DNA of 64,000 bases, taken from an uncultured Bacteroidales bacterium. Its GTDB lineage: Bacteria > Bacteroidota > Bacteroidia > Bacteroidales > UBA932. Under the pieces are notes generated by a model. That model saw only the letters and a list, made by a program, of their open reading frames with translations, was not told the origin of the DNA and ran no database searches. Position numbers and translations under genes: made by a program. Below are positions 17,167-26,810 of this stretch, one piece after another. Numbering within the stretch: position 1 is the stretch's first letter; every line of letters begins with the position of its first letter. The stretch lies in assembly GCA_949294195.1 (NCBI GenBank), contig CASFGK010000008.1, positions 164,658-228,657 of the forward strand. Reading direction: 5' to 3'.

Positions 17167-19587
17167 TCAGTCGTTGTTCAACTGTACGATATCAGCCTGA
17201 TCTCTCCGGCTTTCCCCCAGCAGATATTCGCTGAAGTAGTCCGCCATCCTCCAGAAGAAATATTCGTTCATGTCACCGAATCCGTGACGCTGCCCCGGGA
17301 GGAGAAGCATGTCGAAACGCTTGTTGGCGCGGATGAGTGCATTCACCACGCGTATTGTGTTGGCCGGATGGACATTGTTGTCGATATCTCCGTGTACCAG
17401 CAGCAGATGTCCTTTAAGGTTCTTTGCTATCTGAGGGTTTGTGTCTATCTTGTAGACAAAGGAAGTGTCGCCTTTCTCGCTTACTTTCTCCAGGATGCCG
17501 TGGTGCTGCTCGCTCCACCAGCGGTTGTAGATGCTGTTGTCGTGGTTTCCGGCACACGAAACTGCCACCTTGTAGAAATCAGGATATGTGAGAATGGCTG
17601 CAGTAGACATGAATCCTCCGCCGGAATGACCGTGAATACCTACACGTGTGCCGTCAATCCATGGATATTTGGCGGCAAGTCTCTGTACCGCTGTCTTCTG
17701 GTCCTCAAGGCCGTAGTCCCGCAGGTTGCCGTAGCCGTAGTTGTGATACCATTTGGACCTGTTCGGATGTCCTCCACGGTTTCCTACCGTGATTACTATG
17801 AAGCCCATCTGGGCAAGCCTGTCGGTGCGGGTCATGTTCTGGCTCCAGGAAATGTTGTTGGCTTCGATCTGAGGTCCCGGGTAGACGTATTCTATTATAG
17901 GATATACCTTGGTGGAATCGAAATCGAACGGCTTGTATATGGCTCCGTACAGGTCTGTAACCCCGTCAGCGGCCTTGACAGTGAATCTCTCGGGGAACTT
18001 GTAGCCAGCTGCGAACAGCTGGGAAAGGTCCGCCTTTTCCAGGTCTGCCAGCCGGACGCCCGTAGCGGAATACAATGCTGAAGCAGGGGCGGCATCTACA
18101 CGCGAGTAGTTGAGAATGAGGTATTTTCCGTTGTCATCGGCGGAAGCGGAAACATCCATGTCCTTCATGTCCAGCTGCTTGAGTCCCGTTCCGTCGAAAT
18201 TCACCCGGAAAGTGTGCATCTGGTAAGGGTTCTCGTCCTTGTCATATCCGCAGGCACTGAAGATGATGTAGTCTTCGGCGTCATTGACCGCCAGTACATT
18301 CTCGATATGGAACGGGCCTTCCGTTATGGTGTTGGCAAGAGATCCGTCTGCATTGTACATGTAAAGGTTTGCCCAGCCGTTGCGTTCTGACCAGTGGATC
18401 ATCTGTTTTCCGCCGTTCACAAGATGCAGCGGTCTGTATTCTACATAAGTGTTCATCCTTTCCGAAATGACCGTCTTTGTTGAGTCGCTGTCCAGGTCTA
18501 CCCGGCAGATGTCCATGCGTTTGAGATCCCGGCTCAGACGCATAAGGTAGAACCCTTCGTTGTCACCGAGCCATTTGCGTGAATAGAAATCCGTATATCT
18601 GTCTTCCTTTGTGGAAGGGGCAGTTTCGAAATCCATAGCCTGGTCCTTGAAGGCGACTGTCTTTATATACTTGCTGCTCATGTCGTCCGTAGAGAATACG
18701 TAAAGCAGTTCTTTAGGTCCCGGCTCTCCTGGCATCTGGTACTTGTATGTCTCGAGAGTCGGGCGAGGGTTGCTCAGAGAGTTGATTACCCACAGCTCCT
18801 TGATGTCGCTCATGTCGTACTTGACTGTTGCGAAGTGTTTTGAGTCCGGTGACCACACAAGATTCCACGGCATGATCCGTTTGGTCGTATCCGTTTCGGT
18901 CCATCCCATGTAACTGTCTGCACCCCATCCGAATTCTCGGGTGCCGTCGGTGGTTATCCTGTGTTCTACAAGAGTGCTGTCCTTGTCGTCCCTTGCTGCC
19001 TTTGCCATATTTTCGGCATCCATCCAGTACAGATTTGCGTTCTTGGCGAAGACGCCGATTTTCCCGTCAGGAGAAACGTTCGCCCATGAAGGATATTTCC
19101 TTTCCTCTTCCTGTCCTGTGATGTCAGTCAGCTTTTTCGAAGCGATGTCGTACGAGAAGCTGAACACTTTCTTCTTGCCCCGGCGCTCGATGCGGAGAGA
19201 GTCCTTTTCCTCGACGCTGCTTGTTATTTCGAACGTGAATGCCTTGTCATCCTTCAGTTTGAGAGCTCTTATGGGAAGATGCTGTGCGTCAAAAGGATCC
19301 TTTACGATTTCCGTAATCTGCATCGCAAGCTTGTCCATGTCGAAAACAGGGGTTTTCCGGCCGCTCTTCGCATCTACTATATAATACTGTGTCCCGTCGG
19401 AATCCTCCCATTTGTACCAGAACCTGTCGGAGTTGCGGAACCAGTTCGGCGATACTTTGGTCGAGTGTACCATCTGGGATACCTTCTTGGCCGAAAACCG
19501 TTCGGCCAGCTCATAGTTCGGTGCCTGCTGCGCAGACAATGTGACTGCCGCTGCAGCGGCAATCAAAACACTAAAAGTCCGTTTCAT
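17167..19587 (-). CDS. Prolyl dipeptidyl peptidase IV-type S9 serine peptidase
   Basis: This is an 806-residue secreted peptidase. A signal peptide ending ...VTLSA-QQ is followed by a beta-propeller domain (about 80-540) and the S9 alpha/beta-hydrolase domain (about 570-800). The catalytic triad is visible: Ser655 in GIHGHSGGGFM, Asp736 in HGDIDNNVHP and His768 in GQRHGFGDM. DPP IV-type enzymes remove Xaa-Pro or Xaa-Ala dipeptides from peptide N-termini in the periplasm and contribute to amino-acid supply. The gene lies 44 bp downstream of the RsiV-like lipoprotein gene in the same direction and may share its promoter. Confidence 0.93.
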   Translation of the reverse strand: MKRTFSVLIAAAAAVTLSAQQAPNYELAERFSAKKVSQMVHSTKVSPNWFRNSDRFWYKWEDSDGTQYYIVDAKSGRKTPVFDMDKLAMQITEIVKDPFDAQHLPIRALKLKDDKAFTFEITSSVEEKDSLRIERRGKKKVFSFSYDIASKKLTDITGQEEERKYPSWANVSPDGKIGVFAKNANLYWMDAENMAKAARDDKDSTLVEHRITTDGTREFGWGADSYMGWTETDTTKRIMPWNLVWSPDSKHFATVKYDMSDIKELWVINSLSNPRPTLETYKYQMPGEPGPKELLYVFSTDDMSSKYIKTVAFKDQAMDFETAPSTKEDRYTDFYSRKWLGDNEGFYLMRLSRDLKRMDICRVDLDSDSTKTVISERMNTYVEYRPLHLVNGGKQMIHWSERNGWANLYMYNADGSLANTITEGPFHIENVLAVNDAEDYIIFSACGYDKDENPYQMHTFRVNFDGTGLKQLDMKDMDVSASADDNGKYLILNYSRVDAAPASALYSATGVRLADLEKADLSQLFAAGYKFPERFTVKAADGVTDLYGAIYKPFDFDSTKVYPIIEYVYPGPQIEANNISWSQNMTRTDRLAQMGFIVITVGNRGGHPNRSKWYHNYGYGNLRDYGLEDQKTAVQRLAAKYPWIDGTRVGIHGHSGGGFMSTAAILTYPDFYKVAVSCAGNHDNSIYNRWWSEQHHGILEKVSEKGDTSFVYKIDTNPQIAKNLKGHLLLVHGDIDNNVHPANTIRVVNALIRANKRFDMLLLPGQRHGFGDMNEYFFWRMADYFSEYLLGESRRDQADIVQLNND

Positions 19588-19631
19588 CAGATATTGCTTA
19601 AAATTTGATTACAGTTCAGTATCCTGCATCC

Positions 19632-20402
19632 CTATCGGATCTGCCAGTACAGGCCTTCCAGCTCATCCCATGGAACAGTCACGCGGATAATACCCATGGC
19701 ATAGGGTCCTATTTCATACTGGTTGTATATATAGGTGACTCCATCTTCGGAAATGCTGAAATTCCCGTTAGGCCCGATTTCCCGGGTGAACAGCATCGAA
19801 GTGTCTGCCGGATTCGCGATGGAGGAGGCAAGGCGGGAAGACAGTATTTCCGGGAGAGCATCTTTGTATCCTTCCTTGAAAAAGTCCTCTTCTGTCAGGA
19901 GATTTCCTGTCTTCATGTGGAAGTTCATGGCTTTTTCCTCCGTCATGCCGTGTGCCCCGCCGGTAAAGGCATATCTGGTTACTGTGTATGACATTATGCC
20001 GCCGTGGACGCCTGTCACCTTTCCGGAAACATGGTCGGACCAGCCGGCGGAGGCAGGAGCGGAGCCGTTTTCCGATTCTGCCAGAGGAAGATTCAGTTCC
20101 CTGTATTCCTCAACCTTGTCGTTCTTGTATGCTTCTATGGCTTCTTCTATTCCGAGAGAGGAATATTTTTCACAGAAAAGGCCTGAAGTAATGGCTTCCC
20201 TTATGTTTTCGGCAGCTTCCGCTTTCAGCCCGCCTGAGGGGTATTCTGCGCCAATCTCGATTTCCAGGGCCGCCCCGCTTCCTTCAGAAAGAGGGAAAGA
20301 CTCCGTTGAACCATAGTCCCGGGTGCTGAAGCCTCCGTTGCAGGACAAGACCCCGGCCAGGGCGCACAAGCCGGCCAGGCTTCTGTAAAATGCCTTCTTC
20401 AT
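19632..20402 (-). CDS. RsiV-like lipoprotein (DUF3298/DUF4163)
   Basis: This is a 256-residue lipoprotein with the lipobox AGVLSC (Cys21). The first half fits DUF4163. The second half has the DUF3298 signature TRYAFTGGAHGMTEEKAMNF, known from the extracellular part of the B. subtilis anti-sigma factor RsiV, which binds lysozyme. No membrane-spanning or cytosolic anti-sigma part is present, so it is not an anti-sigma factor itself. It may bind a ligand or an enzyme at the envelope, but its function is unknown. Upstream of it is a promoter at 20431-20462. Confidence 0.8.
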   Translation of the reverse strand: MKKAFYRSLAGLCALAGVLSCNGGFSTRDYGSTESFPLSEGSGAALEIEIGAEYPSGGLKAEAAENIREAITSGLFCEKYSSLGIEEAIEAYKNDKVEEYRELNLPLAESENGSAPASAGWSDHVSGKVTGVHGGIMSYTVTRYAFTGGAHGMTEEKAMNFHMKTGNLLTEEDFFKEGYKDALPEILSSRLASSIANPADTSMLFTREIGPNGNFSISEDGVTYIYNQYEIGPYAMGIIRVTVPWDELEGLYWQIR

Positions 20403-20430
20403 GATAGTGTATTTTTGATTAAAACAGTCC

Positions 20431-20462
20431 TAAAAGTAAGACATTATTTTGTTTTTGCCAAA
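20431..20462 (-). promoter_or_regulatory. Minus-strand promoter for the RsiV-like gene
   Basis: On the minus strand TTTG (20462-20459) is followed after 20 bp by TACTTTTA (20438-20431), one base off the -7 consensus. Confidence 0.55.
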
Positions 20463-20539
20463 TATGGGTCCGCATTCTGCCGGCAATTGTGCCGAATGAC
20501 GGGAAAAACCGTGTTTCATGCACATATGGGGGCTGCCAG

Positions 20540-20594
20540 TATACCTTTTTGGTACGATTGTATACTTTTAAAATGTCCCCATACGATAATTTTG
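20540..20594 (+). promoter_or_regulatory. PUL promoter A: tandem 21-bp-period operator plus -7 box
   Basis: TATACCTTTTT (20540) and TATACTTTTAA (20561) are direct repeats with a 21-bp period. The second starts 26 bp before the -7 box TAATTTTG (20587-20594). There is no normal -33 TTTG, which suits an activator-dependent promoter. The same layout recurs at 43096-43150 and, on the minus strand, at 38970-38916. The likely activator is the hybrid two-component regulator at 38979-43019. This appears to be the only promoter for 20630-36826. Confidence 0.75.
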
Positions 20595-20629
20595 TACCGC
20601 TTAAAAACGACTAGTAACCGAATCAAGTA

Positions 20630-22804
20630 ATGACCGCCATCACCAAAACGGCTGCAGTTGCATTCGCTGCAGTTCTCATGTTTCTTTTGTCACAGCCTGT
20701 ACCGGCAGCTTCAGAAAGAGCCGGAGAGAAGGAATATGCCGCAATTGTAAATACATTGATCGGAACCGAAGGTACGGGGCTGAAATCGGGATATCTTTAC
20801 CCCGGAGCTACATACCCTTTCGGCATGGTACAGTTCACACCGACGTATTTTGCCAGACGCGGCGGGTTTGTCATAAACCAGTTGAGTGGAGCAGGATGCA
20901 GGCACATGGGCAATTTCCCTACTCTTCCCTTGGCAGGCGGACTGGATGAGTCTCCTGTCGGCCTGTTCGGCAACAGGGTCGGGATCACCGGCGAGAAAGG
21001 TCACGCCGGATATTATGAGGCAGTAGTGGACGGAAGTGTCAAAGCCGCTCTTTCCGTCACGCCCAGGACCGGCATGGCAAGATATGAGTTCCCGGAAGGG
21101 GATTCCGGTACAGTGATAATAGGTGCAGGTCATGCCGCCACTCCTATTACGCTGGCGGCAATAGCCGTTACAGGACCTTCGGGCTGTGAAGGCTATGCGG
21201 AAGGCGGCAATTTCTGCGGCATCAGGACCCCTTACAGAGTGTATTTTGTCGCGGAGTTCGACATGGAGGCCTACGAAACCGGAATATGGAAAGGCGACAA
21301 GCTGACCAGAGGCGGACGTTTTGCGGAAGGGGAGAAATCCGGAGTGTATTTCACTTTCGATTTGAAAGAAGGCAGAACCCTGCAGTACAAGATAGGTGTG
21401 TCATACGTGTCTGTGGAAAACGCACGGGAAAATCTCAGGACGGAAAACCCCGGATGGTCTTTCACTTCTGTAAAAGAAGCGGCGGAGGCTGCATGGAACG
21501 GCTGTCTCGGAAAGATAGAAGTCAAGGGCACAGATCCTCTCAGGGAAATGCAGTTCTATACACATCTGTACCGATCCCTGGTTCATCCGAACATCTGCAG
21601 CGATGTCAACGGGGAGTATATGGGAGCCGATAACAAAGTCCATAAGAGCAGCGACGTGCATTATACTTCGTTCAGCAACTGGGATACCTACAGGACACAG
21701 ATACAGCTGCTTGCCATGCTTGAACCGGATGTCGCGTCAGCGGTGGTAAGGTCGCACCGGGATTTTGCCCTGGAGGCCGGGGGAGCTTTCCCGCGCTGGG
21801 TAATGGCAAATGTAGAGACCGGAGTAATGCAGGGAGACCCTACGCCTGTCCTGATATCCAACGCATGGGCTTTCGGGGCCAGGGATTATGATCCGCTACC
21901 TGTATTCGAACTGATGAAGAACAACGCTGAAATACCGGGTCTTGAATGTCAGGGAATAGAAGCAAGGCCAGGCTTGCGGCAGTATAAGGAAAAAGGATGG
22001 TGGAATGCATCCGAGCATCTGGAATACAGCACATCGGATTTTGCCATAGCCAAGTTTGCCCTGTATGCCTGCGGAGACGAATTTTCCGACTGGTATTATT
22101 CGTCCAGGGCGCAGTGGTGGAAGAACCTGTTCAACCCTGAGACAGGGTGGCTCCAGTCCAGAAATGCCGACGGCTCGTGGAAACCGTTGGGTGAAGACTG
22201 GCGGGAGTCCACATATACAAATTATTTCTGGATGGTTCCTTTCAACCTCGGCGGGCTGATAGAAAAGGCCGGAGGACCCGGTGCCGCGGAAGACAGACTC
22301 GACAGTCTCTTTACACGGCTGGACGCAAACTATGTCCAGACCTGGTATGCCTGCGGCAACGAACCCAGCTTCCAGATACCGTGGGTCTACAATTGGGTCG
22401 GACGTCCGGACAAGGCCTCGTCGGTCATAAACAGAGTGCTCAACGACCATTATTCGGCTGCTCCAGACGGACTTCCGGGCAATGACGACCTCGGGACGAT
22501 GGGAGCATGGTATGTATTCGCCTGCATGGGCATGTATCCTATGATTCCCGGTATCGGAGGTTTTGCCTTGAACACACCGGTGTTCGAGAACATTGTAATC
22601 CATCTGGGGAACGGCGATCTTGTGATTTCCGGAGGATCTGAAACAAGGATCTATACCAAGTCGCTGGAAATCGACGGAAAACGTCATGATGCGGCATGGG
22701 TGTACTGGAAAGACATCTGTGACGGAGCCGTGATGCAGTACACTGCGACGGAAAGACCTTCCGGGAAATGGGGGAAGGAGATACTTCCTCCGTCTTTTGA
22801 ATAA
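20630..22804 (+). CDS. Glycoside hydrolase family 92 alpha-mannosidase
   Basis: This 724-residue secreted enzyme has a signal peptide of about 26 residues (MLMFLLSQPVPAA-type core). The GH92 beta-sandwich opens with NTLIGTEGTG...YPGATYPFGMVQ and includes INQLSGAGCRHMGN. The catalytic (alpha/alpha)6 domain carries FSNWDTYRTQ and GNDDLGTMGAWYVFACMGMYP, where GH92 enzymes have their Ca2+- and acid/base-bearing loops. GH92 enzymes are Ca2+-dependent exo-alpha-mannosidases acting on alpha-1,2, -1,3, -1,4 or -1,6 linkages. It is the first gene of the nine-gene PUL operon under promoter A. GVVN/ANPFIGT-type openings vary in this family, so linkage specificity cannot be given. Confidence 0.93.
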   Translation: MTAITKTAAVAFAAVLMFLLSQPVPAASERAGEKEYAAIVNTLIGTEGTGLKSGYLYPGATYPFGMVQFTPTYFARRGGFVINQLSGAGCRHMGNFPTLPLAGGLDESPVGLFGNRVGITGEKGHAGYYEAVVDGSVKAALSVTPRTGMARYEFPEGDSGTVIIGAGHAATPITLAAIAVTGPSGCEGYAEGGNFCGIRTPYRVYFVAEFDMEAYETGIWKGDKLTRGGRFAEGEKSGVYFTFDLKEGRTLQYKIGVSYVSVENARENLRTENPGWSFTSVKEAAEAAWNGCLGKIEVKGTDPLREMQFYTHLYRSLVHPNICSDVNGEYMGADNKVHKSSDVHYTSFSNWDTYRTQIQLLAMLEPDVASAVVRSHRDFALEAGGAFPRWVMANVETGVMQGDPTPVLISNAWAFGARDYDPLPVFELMKNNAEIPGLECQGIEARPGLRQYKEKGWWNASEHLEYSTSDFAIAKFALYACGDEFSDWYYSSRAQWWKNLFNPETGWLQSRNADGSWKPLGEDWRESTYTNYFWMVPFNLGGLIEKAGGPGAAEDRLDSLFTRLDANYVQTWYACGNEPSFQIPWVYNWVGRPDKASSVINRVLNDHYSAAPDGLPGNDDLGTMGAWYVFACMGMYPMIPGIGGFALNTPVFENIVIHLGNGDLVISGGSETRIYTKSLEIDGKRHDAAWVYWKDICDGAVMQYTATERPSGKWGKEILPPSFE

Positions 22805-22824
22805 CAGATGAAATCCTAATAATC

Positions 22825-24213
22825 ATGAAATATATGAAACGGCTTACTTTATTTCTCATTTCCCTTGTTTCCTGTGTTGCGGTATCTGCCCAGACCGCGG
22901 TGCAGTTCAAGGATGGCGACCGTGCTGTGTTCGTAGGTAACAGCATTACTGACGGAGGTCATTACCATTCCTACATATGGCTCTATTACATGACCAGATT
23001 CCCGTATATGGATCTGAACGTGTCTAATGCAGGGATCGGCGGCAATACGGCGGCGGACATTTACGAGAGACTCGACGGGGATGTCTTCAGCAGGAAACCT
23101 ACCTATCTTACTCTCACTTTCGGAATGAATGATACCGGTTATTTTGAATACAACCAGGAAGGTGCCGACAAGTTTGGTGAGAAGAAATACAAGGAGTGCA
23201 TCGCCAATTTCGACAAGATAGAAAAACGTCTTCTGGCTCTCGACGGTGTCCATATCGTCATGATCGGCGGGTCTCCTTACGATGAGACAGCCAAAATCAG
23301 AGACAATGTCCCTTTCAAAGGCAAGAATGCCGTAATGGACAGGGTAGTAGCATATCAGAAGGCTGCTGCCGGGAGAAACGGATGGGATTTTGTCGATTTC
23401 AGCAAACCGATGCTTGAAATCGGGCAGAAATTACAGGAGTCGGATTCTACTTTCTCTCTTTCAATGGGAGACCGTATCCATCCTGACAATGACGGGCACA
23501 TGGTGATGGCTTACCTGTTTCTGAAGGCTCAGGGGCTTGCCGGGAAGAAAGTAGCGGATATCGAGCTGGATGCAATGACGGCAAGTGTCGTAAAATCAGA
23601 GAATTGCGCTATATCTGACGTGCAGAAGGACCGCAAGGGGATATCCTTCGATTATCTGGCGGAGTCTCTTCCGTACCCTCTTGATACGGTTGCCAGAGGA
23701 TTCGGGTCGCACAGGGCACAGGCGGGAGCTTTGAAAATGGTCCCTTTCATGGAGGAGATGAACCAGGAGGTTCTGAAAGTCACCGGGCTTGAGGGCGACT
23801 ACAGTCTCTATATCGACGGACAGCTTATGGGGACATGGAGCGGCGACGAGTTTGCCGAAGGTCTCAACATGGCTGAAATGACATGGGCGCCGCAGTACCA
23901 GCAGGCACTGCAGGTGATGTATCTCAACGAGTGGAGATGGGAGATAGAAAGGAATTTCAGGGATTTCGCATGGATGCAGTACGGATTCATGAAGCCGAAA
24001 GGCCTTTTGGATGCCAATGACCGCAAGGCCGTGGAAGCCATTGACAAATACAAGACACAGGATATCTGGGCCGGTATCCACAGGGATACCTACGCAAAGC
24101 TCATGCTTAAGGACGTCAGGGAGACCCGCTTGCAGGAAATGGATATGCTTACTGATAGGATATATCAGATAAACAAGCCTGTAACCCACAGGATTTCAAT
24201 CAGGAAGAAATAA
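22825..24213 (+). CDS. SGNH/GDSL-family hydrolase (probable carbohydrate esterase)
   Basis: This 462-residue secreted protein has a signal peptide ending VSA-QT. It has all SGNH blocks: Ser40 in VFVGNSITDGG, Gly in NAGIGGNTAAD, Asn in TFGMNDTG, and Asp216/His219 in GDRIHPDNDGH. The C-terminal 200 residues form an extra domain (IDGQLMGTWSGDEF) seen in PUL-associated GDSL enzymes. Such enzymes usually remove acetyl or other esters from glycans. It lies 20 bp behind GH92 and 3 bp before the GH38-like gene, in the same operon. The first codon could also be the Met at residue 4. Confidence 0.88.
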   Translation: MKYMKRLTLFLISLVSCVAVSAQTAVQFKDGDRAVFVGNSITDGGHYHSYIWLYYMTRFPYMDLNVSNAGIGGNTAADIYERLDGDVFSRKPTYLTLTFGMNDTGYFEYNQEGADKFGEKKYKECIANFDKIEKRLLALDGVHIVMIGGSPYDETAKIRDNVPFKGKNAVMDRVVAYQKAAAGRNGWDFVDFSKPMLEIGQKLQESDSTFSLSMGDRIHPDNDGHMVMAYLFLKAQGLAGKKVADIELDAMTASVVKSENCAISDVQKDRKGISFDYLAESLPYPLDTVARGFGSHRAQAGALKMVPFMEEMNQEVLKVTGLEGDYSLYIDGQLMGTWSGDEFAEGLNMAEMTWAPQYQQALQVMYLNEWRWEIERNFRDFAWMQYGFMKPKGLLDANDRKAVEAIDKYKTQDIWAGIHRDTYAKLMLKDVRETRLQEMDMLTDRIYQINKPVTHRISIRKK

Positions 24214-24216
24214 ATT

Positions 24217-26757
24217 ATGCACGGAAGGTTCATCATATCGGTTTTGACGGCCGGACTGCTGTGCACAAGTATTTCAGCACAGGAGAACATTTATTTCGTG
24301 GACGGTTTCCACGGCGGTGTTTACGGACACTATCCGATGAAGACATATACCGACTATATGTCCGGCCTGCTTGAGAAATATCCCCAGTGGAGCATGTGTC
24401 TGGAGATTGAACCGGAGACATGGGACACAGTGAAGGTAAAGACCCCCGAAGCATACAGAAGATTCAGCGCATGGACTTCAACCGACAGAGTGGAATTTAC
24501 GAATCCGGCTTATGCCCAGCCTTATATGTACAATATTTCCGGAGAAAGCATCATCCGGCAGCTGGGCTACGGCATGAAGAAAATCAACAGTCATTTCCCT
24601 GATGTGGAGTTCTGTACTTATGCAGTCGAGGAGCCTTGCTTTACAAGCGCCCTGCCTCAGATTCTCAGGCAGTTCGGTTTCAGCTATGCATCGCTCAAAT
24701 GCCCTAACACCTGCTGGGGAGGATATTCGGCTCCGTACGGAGGCCAGATAGTGGACTGGATCGGTCCTGACGGTACTCCGATACGGACTTCCCCCCGCTA
24801 TGAGTGCGAGGCCCTGCAGCCTGGCAGTGTATGGCAGACGACAGCCTGGGGCAACCGGGATGACTATATCGCCGCGTGCCGTAAGGCGGGGATAAAGGAT
24901 ATTGCGGGTATGTGCTATCAGGATGCGGGCTGGACTTACGGACCTTGGATAGGTTACGGGGATAAGGTCAGGAACAATTCCGAGTATGTCACCTGGAGGG
25001 AATATTTTGAAAAGACGGCCGGAGAGCCGGCGGAAGACTATGTGTTTTCGCAGGAGGATGTAAGGCCGGCGCTCATGTGGGGAAGCCAGGTGCTGCAGAC
25101 AATCGCCAGACAGGTGCGTCATACGGAAAATACGATAGTCCAGACAGAGAAGGCGGGCGTGATTGCCTCTCTGGAGAACGGCTACAGGTATGACCGGTCG
25201 CTTGTCGACGAGGCATGGCGCACCCTTATGCTTGCGCAGCACCATGATTCCTGGATAGTTCCGTACAACCGGCTCAACGAGAAGGGGACATGGGCGGACA
25301 ATATCGCATTGTGGACAAAATCATCGGATGCCATTTGCGGCAATATCCTCGATGGAATATATACGTCTTTTTCAAAGTCTCCGGAACGTGGAAACAGGAC
25401 TTCGGTTAAAGTGTTCAATACTTCCGGAACCGCCAGAACCGAATTCGTAAGCATCGTGCTTCCTGATGAATATATGGAATGCGGCGCTGTCACTGTCACG
25501 GGATCCGACAGGGGAAAGTGCCAGTCTGTCCTGGACAGGGCTGACGGCGTCCCTGTACTGACTTTCAAAGTCAGCGTGCCGGCATTCGGATACACTACCT
25601 GCAGCATAGAGAAGGTTTTTGATGGAAGAGAGGTCCCGGTCAGCTCTGAAGTGTATGAAAAAGGAGATGTGACCGTGGAGAACGGACTTTACAGGCTTGT
25701 TTTCGATGCATCCAGAGGCGGGGTGATAAAGAGCCTTGTTGTAAAGGATCAGGATTCACGCGAATATATCGACAGAAAGAGCCGTGTGGCATTCAATGAA
25801 CTCCGCGGCTTTTTCTATGACGAGGGACGTTTCCGCTCTTCGGCCGACAACCCTGCTGCAGTCGAGGTCAGGGACAACGGTCCGGTCAAGACTGTCACAA
25901 TCCGCGGTGAAATAGCATCTGTGCCGTTCACTCAGACAGTCACACTGCGTGACGGTGACAGGAAAATCGACTGCAGCCTGAAAATCATGTGGGAGGATAA
26001 TGTCCATATAGGACAATACGCCCAGGAGAACGGGTTTGCCAGCATGAGAAGGGCGTGCTATGATGACCGCTACAAGCTGAATGTGCTTTTCCCGGTGGCT
26101 CTGGACAGACCGCAGCTATACAAGGACGCGCCTTTTGACGTGTGCCGGAGCCGTCTGGAAGATACTTTCTTTGAAACATGGGACGATATCAAGCACAATG
26201 TCATCCTGCATTGGGTGGACCTTGCAGGGGCGGAAGACGGAAGCTCTCTGGCCCTGCTGTCGGATCACACTACTTCGTATTCGTACGGTTCAGGCTTCCC
26301 TCTGGGACTTACCGTACAGTATTCCGGCGGAGGATTGTGGGGAAGAGACTACAGAATAGGATATCCGACAGAAGTACACTATGCCCTGATCCCTCATACC
26401 GGGGAATGGGACAGTGCCGGAATCCATGAAGAAAGCGTGGCGTGGAACGAGCCTCTGCTGTGCTGTCTCTCCGATAGCAGGAAAGGCTCTGTCTCTCTGG
26501 TGGATCTGACAGGAACAGGGTATGAACTTTCAGCTGCATATATGACAGATGAGGGATTGGTGGTCAGACTGTTCAACGCATCCGGAGATGACTCTCCCGC
26601 TAAAGTCAGGTTTGGCTTTGACGTAGAGTCTGCAGAGGAAACCGACCTCAGAGGCAATGCCATAAGGACTCTGCCGGCAGTCCGGAGGAAAGGTGCTGCA
26701 GAAATGGAGGTATCGATGCCGAGGTTCGGTATCAGGACATACCGTATCGAATTGTAA
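24217..26757 (+). CDS. Divergent GH38-like alpha-mannosidase
   Basis: This 846-residue secreted protein has a signal peptide ending ISA-QE. It shows the GH38 layout: N-terminal catalytic domain, a three-helix region with LAQHHDSWIVP (His342/His343, like the metal-binding HHD of GH38), and the beta-rich C-terminal domain (VFNTSGTARTEFV, then ENGLYRLVFD). The usual N-terminal HxD metal motif is replaced by VDGFHGGVYGHYP (residues 28-40). In an ungapped reading Gly34 sits where the metal-binding Asp belongs. The usual nucleophile loop may be AVEEPCF (Glu138/Glu139), also altered. It is therefore assigned to the fold with confidence but to alpha-mannosidase activity only tentatively. It lies between the SGNH and second GH92 genes. 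Confidence 0.72.
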   Translation: MHGRFIISVLTAGLLCTSISAQENIYFVDGFHGGVYGHYPMKTYTDYMSGLLEKYPQWSMCLEIEPETWDTVKVKTPEAYRRFSAWTSTDRVEFTNPAYAQPYMYNISGESIIRQLGYGMKKINSHFPDVEFCTYAVEEPCFTSALPQILRQFGFSYASLKCPNTCWGGYSAPYGGQIVDWIGPDGTPIRTSPRYECEALQPGSVWQTTAWGNRDDYIAACRKAGIKDIAGMCYQDAGWTYGPWIGYGDKVRNNSEYVTWREYFEKTAGEPAEDYVFSQEDVRPALMWGSQVLQTIARQVRHTENTIVQTEKAGVIASLENGYRYDRSLVDEAWRTLMLAQHHDSWIVPYNRLNEKGTWADNIALWTKSSDAICGNILDGIYTSFSKSPERGNRTSVKVFNTSGTARTEFVSIVLPDEYMECGAVTVTGSDRGKCQSVLDRADGVPVLTFKVSVPAFGYTTCSIEKVFDGREVPVSSEVYEKGDVTVENGLYRLVFDASRGGVIKSLVVKDQDSREYIDRKSRVAFNELRGFFYDEGRFRSSADNPAAVEVRDNGPVKTVTIRGEIASVPFTQTVTLRDGDRKIDCSLKIMWEDNVHIGQYAQENGFASMRRACYDDRYKLNVLFPVALDRPQLYKDAPFDVCRSRLEDTFFETWDDIKHNVILHWVDLAGAEDGSSLALLSDHTTSYSYGSGFPLGLTVQYSGGGLWGRDYRIGYPTEVHYALIPHTGEWDSAGIHEESVAWNEPLLCCLSDSRKGSVSLVDLTGTGYELSAAYMTDEGLVVRLFNASGDDSPAKVRFGFDVESAEETDLRGNAIRTLPAVRRKGAAEMEVSMPRFGIRTYRIEL

Positions 26758-26810
26758 CTTGATATTATTAATCCTGAGCGTAGAGAAGGAATTGTATAAA
26801 TCAGAAAACA

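Noticed and set aside
17158-18081. Open frame of 307 codons on the plus strand
   Set aside because: It is antisense to the catalytic domain of the DPP IV-type gene, whose triad is intact.
19632-20402. Anti-sigma factor, based on the RsiV-type domain
   Set aside because: The protein is a lipoprotein without a membrane helix or cytosolic sigma-binding part, and no sigma-factor gene is adjacent.
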